From assembly GCF_001638985.1 (NCBI RefSeq), contig NW_017265137.1:395999-459998 (forward strand): DNA of 64,000 bases, read 5' to 3'. The stretch comes from Phycomyces blakesleeanus NRRL 1555(-). Lineage: Eukaryota > Mucoromycota > Mucoromycetes > Mucorales > Phycomycetaceae. Below the pieces are notes generated by a model. The model was not told the DNA's origin, ran no database searches, and was given only the letters and a program-made list of their open reading frames with translations. Below are positions 24,111 to 37,128 of this stretch, piece after piece. The position numbers and the translations under genes were made by a program. Position 1 is the first letter of the stretch; each line of letters opens with the position of its first letter.

Positions 24111-24380
24111 GTTATCTGGTGGGAAAATAAATTTCTTTCATTCATATTCATTTTTAACGGAGATTTAATTTCCAGTGATTGTTTTATACATTTTTCTTGG
24201 TCGATGCGATTTAATGGACAAATGAAGTGGAAAATTAAGAAATCCTTAAAATTTCCATGTCATTTGTCCGTTAAGCATTTCTTCAAAAATCAAGCCTATT
24301 CTCTCTCTCTCTCTTTTTTTTCAAAAACAAGGGATGGGATATCCAGGAATGTCTATTGTGTATGTAATTAATTTATTTAA
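24111..24380 (+). mobile_element. Diverged copy of a non-autonomous repeat with internal hairpin
   Basis: Aligns by eye, end to end, with 58898-59144. Both begin GTTATCT(A/G)GTGG, share an AATTTCCA(A/G)TGATTGTT segment, an imperfect hairpin in the middle (arms 24212-24235 and 24250-24273 here), and the closing AATGTCTATTGTGTATGTAA block. No coding capacity. The matching right terminal repeat seen at the other copy was not found here, so this copy is truncated or too diverged. Confidence 0.65.
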
Positions 24381-26063
24381 AAATATATAAAGATTACTCG
24401 CATACTTTATTAGAAACAATAGATATATGTGTATACTTGATAGCAAATTTTGTAGATTGAACTGTTACTAATATCATATAAATCAGTACTTCTTTATATA
24501 TTTTTATTAATTTTGATCAATAAAATATCATGCATTTGTTAAACCAATTATAAGAAGAATAGAGATACCTAAAAGAGACACAAAACTCCCATATTTAGAA
24601 TATCTGATTGGATTAGATGCAAAAATAATCTGAAATCCCGTAAGTCGTATTTGGCAGAAAGTTAAAACTAATAGGCTAAAAAAAAAAAAAAAAAAAAAAA
24701 GTTACATTCGATTGGCTGCACAAGTTACGTGATCGATCTTTTAAATTCTGATTTTTAAATAGCAGAAGTTACGAGTCGGAATTATAAATCCTACCATTTC
24801 TTACAGTGAGAATCCAATGAATGATTAAATCTTCATTTGTCACAAATTGTCACAAGTAAGGAATCTGGTACAGTGTGTAACCCAAGGTTTTCTTATACTT
24901 TCTTTTTTTTTCTTTTCTTTTTCTGACTGTACACCCTTATATACACCCAAGTCCCTATTTACTTTATTGTTTGTAAGTCAAACAATATGACAAGATGACA
25001 AAATAATTGGTAACTAACCTATAAAGATAATAGAAATAAAATAAATAATAATAATAATAAAAAAAGAGTCCAACTGTAAATACAAACATAAAGTGAAAAA
25101 ATAAAATAAAATAAAAACGACTCTAATTGAAACACTCTTTTTCAAAAATAAAATAAAATATAAGCTTTAAAGATATGTTCAATGTAATAGTGTAATATTT
25201 GCTTTGCTGCGGATTGAACATAAATATGAATATCTCCTTTATAAAAAAAAAAAAAGAAAAGAGGAATTGATTGCCAAGCTTAAGATATTGTATTGAGATT
25301 ATAGATGTATATAGAAATACATATTAGATTGCAAGGGTAGAAGATAATTTTATCTGGTGCAAGAAGCACGCCACAATAATACCATCAGCTAATTCCAGAG
25401 TGCCAATTAATTTTCTTACTAAGAATTTTATTTTATATAATTTATATTCTAATAATAATAGAAAAAAAAAAGGAGGGGGTTTGAACGAATAAGAAATTAA
25501 CATTCTGATTCTAAATGGATTTTGTGATTTCCAAACCATAGGAAAAAAAATAAAAAAAAAAAAGGGTTATGGTGACTCACACAAGCTAAGAGAAAAGCAT
25601 CATAATGGATAATTTTTATTGCTTTTCCGATTCGTTCCCTATTTTTTATTTTAATTTTTTTGTTTGCTTGCTCGCTCACTCGCTTGTTTGCTTGCTTACC
25701 TGTTTTCTTTCCCTTTCTCTTTCTTCTAGTCTCTTGCCTGCACCTATCAATCTACATCTAAAAAAAAATTTCCTTCTTCTTCTAAAGACCAATAGCAAAA
25801 AACGAACTCCTTTTATCTTTGTACCTTTTCCATATCTTACTTAACAACCTTCTTTTTTCTTTTTTTTTTCTTTTTATTTCTTATTTTATACTTCTTCCCT
25901 CTCCCATATTTGTACATGTTTTCCATTATCGCCTAAAAATACTCTTGGCTTCATTGCCAAAATATTCCGTAAAAAGTAAATAATAATAATAATAATTCAA
26001 TTCACTCTTTCAAAATCTATATATCTTTTTATAATTTTTATTTTCTTATTATTTTTACGCAGT

Positions 26064-26095
<32 letters not shown>

Positions 26096-26207
26096 AAATA
26101 CAAAAACGCACAGCAAAACGCACAGCAAAAAAATCCCATTTGTAGTATTAGTTCCGACCCTAAATATATACATACATATATTTATATATAATATTGTATT
26201 ATATAAA

Positions 26208-26215
26208 TATAAAAG
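26208..26215 (+). promoter_or_regulatory. TATA box of the cyclin gene
   Basis: TATAAAAG lies about 150 bp upstream of the chosen ATG at 26366, followed by a CA/CT-rich leader typical of fungal 5' UTRs. Confidence 0.4.
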
Positions 26216-26365
26216 AACACCAATCCGCACCCCCCATTACAACCAAGTCCACTAAATACACCTTAAATTTTGAACTACACGATCCCTTTCACAAAACCGC
26301 TCACCCACACACAAACACATACGCACACTTTCTCTTTCTTACTCACACCCCCCAAAGATACACAA

Positions 26366-26896
26366 ATGACTCTTTTTACATCAGCTGCGCAAGCAGTCAC
26401 ACTTGCTACGAGTGTTGCTGCGCATCCTATTGGTGCGAACCATTCCCATAAATACCCTTCCAACCCTCTCTTGGTTTCACTCTTGATCAACCACACCACC
26501 ACGACTATGCTTCCTACTCCTGAACCTACCCATAGTGACAAACGTGTGCTTGATCAACAAACCCCATATCCCATTCAACAACAACAACAGCCTCTTCATC
26601 ATCAACATTATCATGACCAGTATCAGTGCCAGCAACAACAACAACAGCAGCAGCAGCAGCAGCAGCAGGAGTATCAACAGTATCAAGCCAAAAACAACAG
26701 TATCATGAACAACCAGCAATATCCTCAGCAACAGCAGCAAGAGCAGCCGAAGCAGACCCAACCCCAAACCCAACAGCAGAAGCAACAATATCAGGAACAA
26801 TATCATGAACACCAACGTATCTACGTCAACGCTCTTGTCGGTAAGCATCAACTAGCCACACAATAATACAACCCACAACCTACACCTGAAAAATTA

Positions 26897-26934
<38 letters not shown>

Positions 26935-28124
26935 AGAGAAGCACTGCATCATTGTCCATATCTCCATGCCTTTGTCTTTGTGTATGTGTGTGTGTGTGTG
27001 TGTATATATGTGCGTTATCTATAATGAGTATGGTTATGGTTATATATTTTTCTTTATCGCACCCTAAAGAACAATACAATTAAATAATTATACATATAAT
27101 TTTAAAGTACTTAATATATTTAAATGAATGAATGAATGAATGAATGAAAATAATAATAATAATCACCTTGTCTTGATTTCTATTTGTAGACGTGACTGTT
27201 CAGGCAATTGCCTCAATTTGGCCCAATGCTATTCGTACCCCCTCAACTGGGGCTGCTCATCGCCCTATCGCAAACCTTAATACCTTCCTCCACCATATCC
27301 TCAAACATTCTCGTACCACCCACTCTACCCTGCAACTTGCAATCTTTTACCTGTTCAGAGTACGTCCCAGAGTTCACGCCAGACACGAAAGCGACGATGT
27401 CTACATGGCCTGTGGCAGACGCATGTTTTTAGCTTCTCTTATTTGCGCACACAAGTTCCTTCACGACAAGACCTACAAAAACTCTGCATGGAGCAAAGTT
27501 AGCGGTCTGGCCGTGCACGAGATCAATCACGCCGAACAAGTGATGCTCCAGCTTTTGGACTATCGTCTTTATGTTAAGAAAGACACCTACGACCAGTGGA
27601 TGGACATGCTCCAGAATCATCTCAAGATGCAGCCATTGTCATCGACCAACCAAAAGAAATGTGCACCTACAACCACCACTACGACAACGACGACGACAAC
27701 AACAACAAATATCAAGACCAAGAACGGACATGTCTCTGGATCGGCAATTGTTGGACTCTCACCCAATTCCTTGTCGCTAGCAACACCTACCTACACCCCA
27801 ACCCAATCTCCCGAACAAGAAGCAGCCTTGAATTGTCTTGGCCTCGGTCTCGGTCTTGGCCTTGGACTTGGACTCAACAAAACAGCTGCAATTGCTGCCA
27901 GTGAGCCCACTTCATTCCATCATGGTATGGCCACTCCAGTTGAGACCAATGCATCAGTTTGTGGTGCAATTTCCAACATTTCTTCATCGTGTCCTACCAC
28001 TGGTACCAGTGGTCTTCCTTCTCCTCCTGAACCTACTCTTAAGCGAAAGCTTCAAGATACCGACGATCTTCACCATCACCATCAGTCCAGTATTCCCACC
28101 ATCAAAAGACGTATCCGTGTTTAA
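26366..28124 (+). CDS. PHO85-type (Pcl) cyclin with glutamine-rich N-terminus
   Basis: Two exons, 26366..26840 and 27190..28124; 469 aa. Exon 1 encodes a region rich in Gln, His and Tyr with a 13-Gln run, and ends YVNALV just before the cyclin domain. Exon 2 opens DVTVQAIASIWP and carries the cyclin box at about residues 200-290, with TLQLAIFYLFRVRP, CGRRMFLASLICAHKFL, the tract NSAWSKVSGL and MLQLLDYRLYV. This layout matches Pcl1/Pcl2-like or Clg1-like cyclins that activate Pho85-type CDKs in growth, polarity and nutrient signalling. The C-terminal half is low complexity (Thr runs, six Gly-Leu repeats) and ends in a basic KRRIRV. The frame is open upstream to 26270, but that part encodes only His-Thr repeats and lies in leader DNA, so 26366 is preferred. 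The intron contains (CA)n and (TG)n runs. Confidence 0.85.
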
Positions 28125-29759
28125 ACATTTTGTCTATCCTACTTTCTTTATTGTATAGTGACGTACCTCTTTTTTTTTCCTTTCTTTATTTCTTTATTTG
28201 TCTATCTATCTGATTTAATTTTTTTTTCAAAAAGATTTCTCTTGCTTCTTTTTTGTGTTGCTTTAAAGAAGTACAAAAAGATGTTTAAAGAAGTCTTTTT
28301 ATATAAAAAAAATCAAAAAAAAGATGAATGGATAAAAAAACAAAAAAAAACTAAAAAAAAAAGGTGCTCTTTTTTTTTATTATTATTATTTCTTTCTGTT
28401 CATTTCTTTCTATATTTTATATCAAATCTCCCTCTCTCTCTCACACACACACATAATATATACATATATTCCTCCTCTATTGTATTTTTATTCTACTCTT
28501 TTATATTTTCTATTTCTATTAGGTAATACTACTTACTACTACTACTACTATTATTCCTCCTCCTCATTTGTTCCTTACTCCTTACTTCTTGCTTCTTGTT
28601 CATTATTTCTTTAACAAACCCCTCTCATGCTTCTTCTTTGCATTGCTATCTTTTATTTTCTTAAAATATATCTTTATACAAGAAGAATCTTTTCCAAAAA
28701 AAAATAATGATCTTTGGTTAACAGGCGGTATTTATTTATTTTTTTATCATAAAAAAAAAGAAAGAAAGAAAGAAAGAAAGTAGGAAAAAGAACAAAAAAA
28801 AATCATATAATCAAATTCTATTCAAAAACACAAACTACATTCATTCATTCATTCATTCATTCATTCCTTTATGTCCTTCTTTTTTCTTAAAAAAATTATA
28901 TATACACATAATAGATATATAGATATATACATACTTCTTCTTTTCTTCTTCTTTATATAAAATTCTTATGATTCTTATTTAAAGCCATTGTTATAACGAT
29001 AATGAAAATCATAATCATAATCATAACCATACCAATTATTTCAAATAATTATAACTTTATTTATATAGCTATGAAAAAAAAAAGAATGTATATATCTATA
29101 TATCTACATATATATTGTATGAATGTATGCCTTTATTACCCCTCCTTTTCTTTACCTCTTTACCATTACTACTATAATTATATAGAAAGAACTACCCCCC
29201 AAAAAAAACCAAAAAAAAAAAAGTTAATATAGAAAAATGAAATGAAAGAGCACCTTTTTTTTTTCTTCTTCTTCTTATAATAATATCAATTAACAAATAA
29301 TGAATAAAAAAATAAATAAAAAAAGCTTAATGAGTACATTTTTCGGTTTTTGACAGCTCCAATACAAATAATAAAATAGATAAACGAATGGCCGGATAGA
29401 ATTACAGAAAGAAATGCAGAAATGCAGAAAGACAAAATATTAAGGTAATCTATAGTGGGGGGGAGGAAGCGATATAGCTTAAAATTTTTTATATATATTT
29501 TTTTTTCTTATTGTTCAAACGTAGATCTCACTTATCTCTTCTGTGTATTATGTGTGTCTATAAGACTTTTTTATACACTGGCATTTAAAATAGGAAAAGA
29601 TTTCCAAATTAGGCAGCCGATACCACAAAGCATCTTTCGAGACAGTGATTGTCATGTCTTATTATTGTTATTATTATTTTAAGCCACAAATCTCTCTCTC
29701 TCTTACATAGTATAATTATTATTATTTTTTTTTGTTTTTTTTTTTTTGCTTTATAAGAA
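28125..29759. other. Intergenic region between cyclin and DPH5
   Basis: No gene is visible. It is dominated by A/T homopolymers, pyrimidine tracts, an ATTC run near 28838-28866 and GAAA repeats near 28757-28780. The open frames here are lysine-, phenylalanine- and serine-rich by composition only. Confidence 0.6.
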
Positions 29760-31117
29760 ATGCTTTATATTGTAGGATTAGGTTTATCTGACGAGACAGA
29801 TATCACTGTCAAGGGTCTTCAGGCCGTCAAAGGCAGTGAACGTATCTATCTCGAAGCATACACCTCTATTCTGACTGTTGGAAAGGAAAAATTGGTAGGA
29901 TCAACAAGAAACCTATACATCTATTATTTGAATTGTTTTTCCTTTTTTCTTTCTTTCTTATTTTCTACTTAACTACATACAATATTCTTTCTTTCTTTTT
30001 AAAGGAAGCTTACTATGGAAAAGAAGTCGTTATTGCTGATCGTGAGATGGTTGAAACCGAAAGTGATGCCATTCTTGCCAATGCAGACAAAATCAACGTC
30101 AGTTTTTTGGTAGTTGGTGATCCCTATGGGTGAGTTTCTTTTTCTTTGTGTAGGTAACAATAATACTAATATATATATTTGGTTTTGTTTAGTGCTACTA
30201 CACATACTGATCTTGTCATTCGTGCTCGTGAGATGAACATTCCTGTTCAGGTGATCCACAACGCTTCTATTATGAATGCCGTTGGTGCTTGTGGACTCCA
30301 GCTTTACAACTTTGGTCAGACAATTTCAATCGTCTTTTTCACTGACACCTGGCGCCCCGACAGTTTCTATGACCGCATTATTGAGAACCACAACATTGGA
30401 TTGCACACCCTGTGCCTTTTGGGTAATATATAAATATATTAATTATTAATTATTAATTTTTTTTTAATCTATATGTATTATAGATATCAAGGTCAAGGAA
30501 CAGAGTATCGAAAATATGGCAAGGTAAATTATCTTTTTCTATTTTTTTTAATGTATATATGTAATATTCAATAAGTAGATATGTAGATATGTAGATAATA
30601 GTCAGCCAATCAGCTAGCTTAGAATAAAGAATGTGAATATGAATATGAATAAATAAATAAATAAATAAATAATAAAACATATATAAATCTATCTATCTTT
30701 GTATGAATGAATGAATGTATAAATGAATGAATCAATGAATGAATGTATGTATTTAATTATATATATATATAAACTATATATATATATATAAAAAGAGGTC
30801 GTAAAATCTATGAACCCCCACGTTACATGACTGTAAACCAGGCTGTTGAGCAATTGCTTGAAATTGAGGAGAACCGTAAACAGGGTATCTGTACTCCTGA
30901 ATCATTGGCCATTGGTTGCGCAAGAATTGGTACCTCTACCGAACAGATTGTGGCTGGTTCATTGAGTGAATTGCTCGAGGTTGATTTCGGGGGTCCCCTT
31001 CATTCCCTTGTCCTGGTTGGCAGCAAGATGCACCACATGGAAGCAGATTTCATCCGTGCCTACGCAGTCAATGTTGAATCCTTTGATGCCTTGGTCAAAA
31101 AGCAATACAAATTTTAA
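29760..31117 (+). CDS. DPH5: Diphthine methyl ester synthase
   Basis: Five exons: 29760..29894, 30005..30129, 30193..30422, 30484..30523, 30796..31117; 283 aa, all phases closing. The protein starts [20 protein letters not shown], the hallmark Dph5 N-terminus of the tetrapyrrole-methylase fold, then VVGDPYGATTHTDL, the SAM-binding GD.xxATTH motif, [20 protein letters not shown], and the late [10 protein letters not shown] segment. The enzyme methylates the ACP-modified histidine of elongation factor 2 during diphthamide synthesis in the cytosol. Length and motifs are normal for the family. Exon 4 is only 40 nt. Intron 4 contains AATG-type tetranucleotide repeats and (AT)n. Confidence 0.97.
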
Positions 31118-34100
31118 ACAATACATATAAATAAATAAAATTTTGTATTCTATATTCTTTTTGATTGTCCGCTGGGCCCCGTGAGAAAAAAAGTCCAATT
31201 TCGTGCAACGTTAATATTATTTTATTTTATTTTTAAAAAAAAAAAGGTGGCGGCGCAGTTAAACTTTTTATATATATATATTTTTTTTTTGTGTTGCTCA
31301 TTTTTGACTGTATATAATATGTAAGTAGTGTAACAAATGGAGATGTGGTCCAGAGTGAATAAAAGAATATTTTCTTCAAATAACATAATTCTACAAAGTA
31401 CAATTTTTGGAGTAGATAATTTTGTACCTAATTTAATGAGTCATATTTCTTTTTGAACTTTTTTTATTTTATTTATTTAAGGCTCAATAAATGAAAGAAA
31501 AATAGATTTCTTTGGTTTGAATCACCAATCATTCGAGTAACCGAATTCTTACGTATACCTTTCCAATCCTATATTCGTTCCGCGCACTTTATAAAAACTT
31601 GCTCTTCCTCTCTTCAATTATTATTACCATCCTTGGACTTTAAAATCCATAGCAACAATACTCCGCCCAACCTAACAACACACGCGTGCATCCCATATTC
31701 ATACACATATCCATGCATATAAATTATAGAATACGCGTAATAGAAAGTTACCTTTATTTTCTTCTTGGTCAAGCATTTCTTGGATTTCCCCATTTTATTC
31801 TTTAAATAAATAAATTATATAATATATGTAGGAACATTATTGTATGCTATGTTATGCTATGCTACACCACATCATAACACAAACTATCCAAGTCATCCAT
31901 ATATGTACATGTCTAACCAAGAAATCAACCGAACACAGTAGGAATTGTATAGAATTTGTTCTATATCTAATACATAAAATTCTATTGGAAGAAATAAATA
32001 GAATTCGTAAGATAAAGAATTATAGAGAACATTCTCGAGATTTTTTTCTTTTTATTATTATTATTATTTTCTTGATTTGGTTCGGTTCGGTTTTTGGCTC
32101 ATCTTCAACAAAGTAAAGAAAAATACATAGTAGGTATATGCCAAGTATATCCGAATAAAGATCTCAAGAAAGCAAAAACAAATAAAATAAAATGAACCAA
32201 TTTAGCTTTTTATTTGGTTTTCTTTTTCTATATTTGTTTGTATTTGTTTTATGAAGGGTGTGATTTACCCGTCTACCGAGTATTATTTGAAGGCTCTGAA
32301 GAATAATACAAAGCGAATATTAAGACTAGTAACATATTATCATTAGGTCCAATACGTGAAGAGATCTCCATTCGTACACCACCCCCAAAAATAAAATCAA
32401 AAAATAAATTCAAAGACTTACTTTTTTGTTGTTGTTGTTGCTTAATTATTAATTGGTTTGTAATCAAAACCTTTGCTTACAAAACAATACTAGAGATAAT
32501 TAGGTTTCCTAATTAAAGTATATAGATCGACTAGGATAGAGATTTGTTCTTGTTTTGAATATTAATTCCTTATTATCATCACCATTGTTATTATTTAAAG
32601 TATTAGAAGAATTGAGGTCATAAATAAGAAAGGTGATTATAGCCAGTAAGGGGGTGTTCAGAATAACCTCTAAAAGCTATGTAATTTATTTTGATCTTTT
32701 TTTTTTTCGAAAAAATAAAAATAAAACATATACACACAAAAAGGATATCTGAACTTTAAATGATTGGTCAATATTTAATGCTATTTCTTTCGGTAGTTGG
32801 AATTTTCCATTTACAGACTATAAGGAAATAAAAATAAAATAAAAGCCAATAAATAAACCAAATCATCAATTGTACTGGATGATTACATTTTCCACATTTC
32901 CAGACCTTCTCTCTCTTTTTTTCTTTTATTCTTTTTTGATATAAAAATTATGTGCAGATATATAAATAATATTACAAAAGAAGTAGGAAACCAAAGCCAT
33001 TCGAGTGTAACAGCTCGTACCATAATGGAATAGAGAAAGAGATATCTAGATAGGATTTCAAAGATGGATTTTGATTTGGTTTGATTTCAAAGATGGTCTT
33101 GATAGATGTATAATTTTCTTTTTTTAACATATACGTAATTTTTGTGTACAATTTTTTTTTATTTATTTATTTCATCTCTTTTTCACTTTCTATATCCATC
33201 TCTTACTCTCACACACTGTTGCTTATATCTAAAAATAGAATACAAAGAGTATGACTTTATATTAAGCAATTTCCTAAAAAGGAGAATGTTACCGGGAGTT
33301 TGAAAGTCGAGAAAAAGTTAAAAAATAAGAAATAAATTAATTAAAAGAAAAGAAAAAAAAAAAAAAAGACTGCGGAAATTATTGTATTTTTTTTTTATTT
33401 TATATTTTATGGACTCCTCAAGGGGTGTGCAAAAGCCAAAGAGGTGGATTTAATGTGTCTCCCTTTATATTATATTATATTTTAGTATATTTAATAAATA
33501 AAGAAGAAGACAAAGTTGTCCAATAGATTCTATACGATATTATCTTTGTAACAATCTAATTAGAAGCACAGCAGTAGTTTATATTAAGATTCTTTACAAT
33601 ATCATTATAAACCAAAATGTCTTTGTACCTGAATCTAATAGACACAGACAGACCAAAATACAAGTAAAAGATACACATGTGTGCGCGTGTGTACGTGTGC
33701 GTAAGTTAACATTGTTGTTATTTTCTTCTTCTTAAAACATGTAACTGCTGAGTAGCATCATATCATTTACGTCTAGTGATTGGTGTTATTATTAATGATT
33801 TAATATTCATGTCTTGTTACTCTTTTATAAAAACCAGTGCACACAACACCTGTGCCTTTCTTCTTTAATATGATATACATATATCATACACATACAAATA
33901 GAGTATAAAGGCACAATGTATTGCGTAAGTTGTATGAGTTGCGTATTTATATTACTTTAAAACTCATTCCTGTTGGTTGCGTAGTCGTCTTGATAAGCAC
34001 GATACATGTTTAATGGGGGGATCTAAGTGCCTTTAGTTTATACTATAGAGTATATGGTATATAGTAGATGAAGGTCTTTATTTCTTTATAGATATATAGA

Positions 34101-34834
34101 TGTACTTTTATTAGCATTTTGTTATTTATCGGTACTGTAATACTATCATACAAAATACGCACCCTGGTTGTTAAAATGTGTCAGAATAATCAAAAGCAGG
34201 AATGTGAAACAATCATGGAAAACATACTTTGTAATCTATACATATTTATACATTACAATGATGATAAAAGACTCGTTTGCTTATTGACCATGTCTACCTT
34301 TAGGAGTCCAATGTGTTTGACAATCAACGCTTACTTCATCTTTCTCCTATATAATGTACATGAACACAATTTGAATAATAAAAAGAAGAAAGTTCAACCG
34401 TATTGTAAATGGTCCAGGTTAGACAACTGATTGGTGCAACCGTATTTCACATAAAAAGAAAAGCACAATACAAAAACCAAAAAAAAAAAAAACAGTAGAT
34501 AAGAGTTGGAAGAAAGAATTAAAAAAGAGAGAGAGCGAAGAAGAAGAAGTATTAGTAATAGGCGGGAATGTCTATAACTACAGAATTCTTCTCTAAAGAG
34601 AATGTAACTTGTGTATGTGTGTATCATCAATAGTCAATACCCATACCTATACTCATGCCTAAATCCGTATTCATACCAATACCCCACAATTATCATCGCA
34701 ATTGTTAACCAAAAGCAAAAGATTCCGTGCTGTGTTTGTATAAGGAAGTCCCGGAGAAAAGAGTCAGTGCGAGCCTGGTTGAACAAGACGAGCCACAAAT
34801 CAAAGCACAATTATAGCATTGTCGAGGTAACCAA

Positions 34835-34870
<36 letters not shown>

Positions 34871-37128
34871 ATAATAATAACGAGGATCGTGCTTATGAAC
34901 CCATGCTCAGTCCTTTCTCTTTATGTATTATTATTTATCAACATGTTATTACAAACACACGACTAATCTTGGCAGCTGAGCAAAGAATATACTTGAAGAA
35001 AGACAATATACAAATTATTAATCATTGCATTTAAACAAAGCAGTTCATGTGTCTATAGCATTCAAGAAGTATGTAGAAAAGACGTTTTTAGGAGCCATTT
35101 TTTTTTGAAGAACCTATATATACATATATATACATATATGTATATTATTCAGCCAAGTGATACATTGGACTCTATTAATACTCGTAATAAACTTAAGAAT
35201 GTACACAACCTCAATAGTTACTGACTGACTAACTGGCTGACTTGGTCAATCAAATGCATAAAGTAGAACTTGTTGAATTACTTGGGATGAGTTGGGGGTT
35301 TTCTTGCTCTCTATCCAATCAAAATTAATGGAGGAAAAAGAGGAATAGAAAGATGAAGGGCATGGGGAGCTTTCCTTTTTTTTTTTAAATATATATATAT
35401 ATATATCTCTAGTGTCCATTGAGTCCTCAATCCTCCTGACGCTGCTGCGGCTACTAATGACTTTCTTGATAATGACATTAATATTAATGTCAGAGTTTTG
35501 GTTTTGTTCTCGTCAATGTTGTAAAACAAAACCAATTTCTTTGTTTTTTTTTGTTCTTTGTAATATTCCCGGTATTCGGAGAAGAGGCGGTAAGGATGGG
35601 GGGGGGGGAGGGGGGGGGAAGAGGCTAATTGTTAAAGTCTGAAAAAAAATAACCTTGAGTTGAGTTTCTTTTGATATTTTTCTCTCTCTATTTTTCTATT
35701 GTCTTTATGAAGGGTACCCTATACTATCTTTTCGTTTTTTTTTCCCAATATTAACAATTTTTTTTTGTATTTCTTTTTTTTGCTGATCTTGGTAGTACCC
35801 TATTCTTTTTCTTCTTCTTTTCTTTTCATCTTCTCCTCAGCCCTGCGTAACCTGTCATTATTGAAAGTAAGAAATAAAGAAGAAGAAGAAGAAGAAGAAA
35901 AAAAGATAAAATAGAAATAAGCACTGTCATGAAAGTGTGTGAATGTTTCAATACAAAAAATAATAATATATCATTATGATTGGAACCACCGATTCTTATT
36001 CTTACTATTAAGATTCTGGTGTCTCGTAAAAATAATTTGATCTTTTTTTTTAATTTTTTTTTATTTCTTTCTTTCAAGAGCACTACCCCATTTGTAAAAT
36101 CTATCTTGATTCTACTATCTGACTAAAATTTCTATGTATAATATAGATGAATACTGTTGACTAAGCAATCTGAATATCATTAGAAGAGAATAAAGAATAT
36201 AAAGAATTCAAAGAAAACTAATAAGAAAGAACAAAGATCTTGTATCTGAACTGGTGTTTGTCAGAACTTGTCGTGGTATACTACTTTTGGTAATGCACCT
36301 TTTTTTTTGTTTTGTTATTGTGAAAAAAAAAAAAGGGCATTTTCGGTACTCTAATTATTGCGCTTTCATGGACGCACCAATATTTTATCGGCTACTGTAT
36401 TATAATTAATCGGCTATTAAAACAAATAAGAAACCAATATCGCATAACTTTCCTTTTTTTTTTTGTCGCTAAAAAAAAAAAAAAAATCAAAAAAATCGCG
36501 TTCTCTGAATTTTCAAATCATCGAAAGCCAATAATTTTTCATATTAAAGCACCGGTTATAAAAGTATAAATTCTTGAAAACAATTGAAACACCCTTATTG
36601 CAAAGGAAATTCACTCATTAACATTTTCTTTTCACTTGATATAATGAATATAGTTTGTTAGCTCTATAAAGCCAAAAAAAAATAGCGTTTAATACACAAA
36701 ATGAAACTGTCAAAGTCAAAAGAAAGAAAGAGCTCAAAAGCCTGTATACATATATAATATTTAATTAAGTTAAAACACATTAAAGAGGCTGGGTATTTTT
36801 TTTTCAGTAACAGTGTATTCTACACTGATTAACATTCACTATTGGAGTTAACAAATAAAAGACAAGATTTTTGATATATATATATATACATATCATACTT
36901 ATCCACATATTATTATTTTTTGCTTTTTTTATATATATTTAATTTTTTTTATATATTTTTAAAGTATATATATATATATGACTGTATGAATGAATGAAGA
37001 AAAATAAAAAGAAAAGAATTGTACAAAAGTAATGTTGAAACATATATATAAAATATATAATATGCTTTGATGAGCTTTGGTTTTTTTGTAATTTGGGTGA
37101 GATTTTGCGTGTGCGTGCATGTGTGTGC
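31118..37128. other. 6-kb gene desert
   Basis: No recognisable gene across 6 kb. Scattered short open frames carry no family motif. Content is (AT)n, homopolymers up to about 17 A, a G-rich run near 35599-35620, and a few A/T-poor islands. A phase-consistent chain of short splice-flanked segments at about 35427-36126 (+) could be a small unrecognised gene and is discussed in the findings. Confidence 0.5.

Larger units (their letters stand above)
22297..26365. other. 4-kb gene-poor region
   Basis: No complete gene can be supported. It contains GTAATTT repeats (22340-22378), an ATTC repeat (about 22983-23013), TAAA/AATCA repeats and many homopolymers. One possible minus-strand terminal exon lies at 22574-22636 (see findings). 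A repeat related to the 58.9-kb TIR element lies at 24111-24380. CT-rich promoter-like DNA builds up from 25690 towards the cyclin gene. Confidence 0.55.

Noticed and set aside
26270..26365. N-terminal extension of the cyclin from 26270
   Set aside because: The frame is open, but it encodes His-Thr repeats from a CA-rich leader lying just after the TATA box; 26366 is the better start.
31752..31793. Minus-strand ATG exon with lysine-rich start (MGKSKKCLTKKKIK) followed by a GTAACT donor
   Set aside because: No convincing second exon or family was found; 14 codons are not enough to support a gene.
32256..32420. Plus-strand segment reading like coding sequence (GPIREEISIRTPPPKIK)
   Set aside because: No start, donor or homologue could be identified; probably chance in a G/C-richer patch or old transposon debris.
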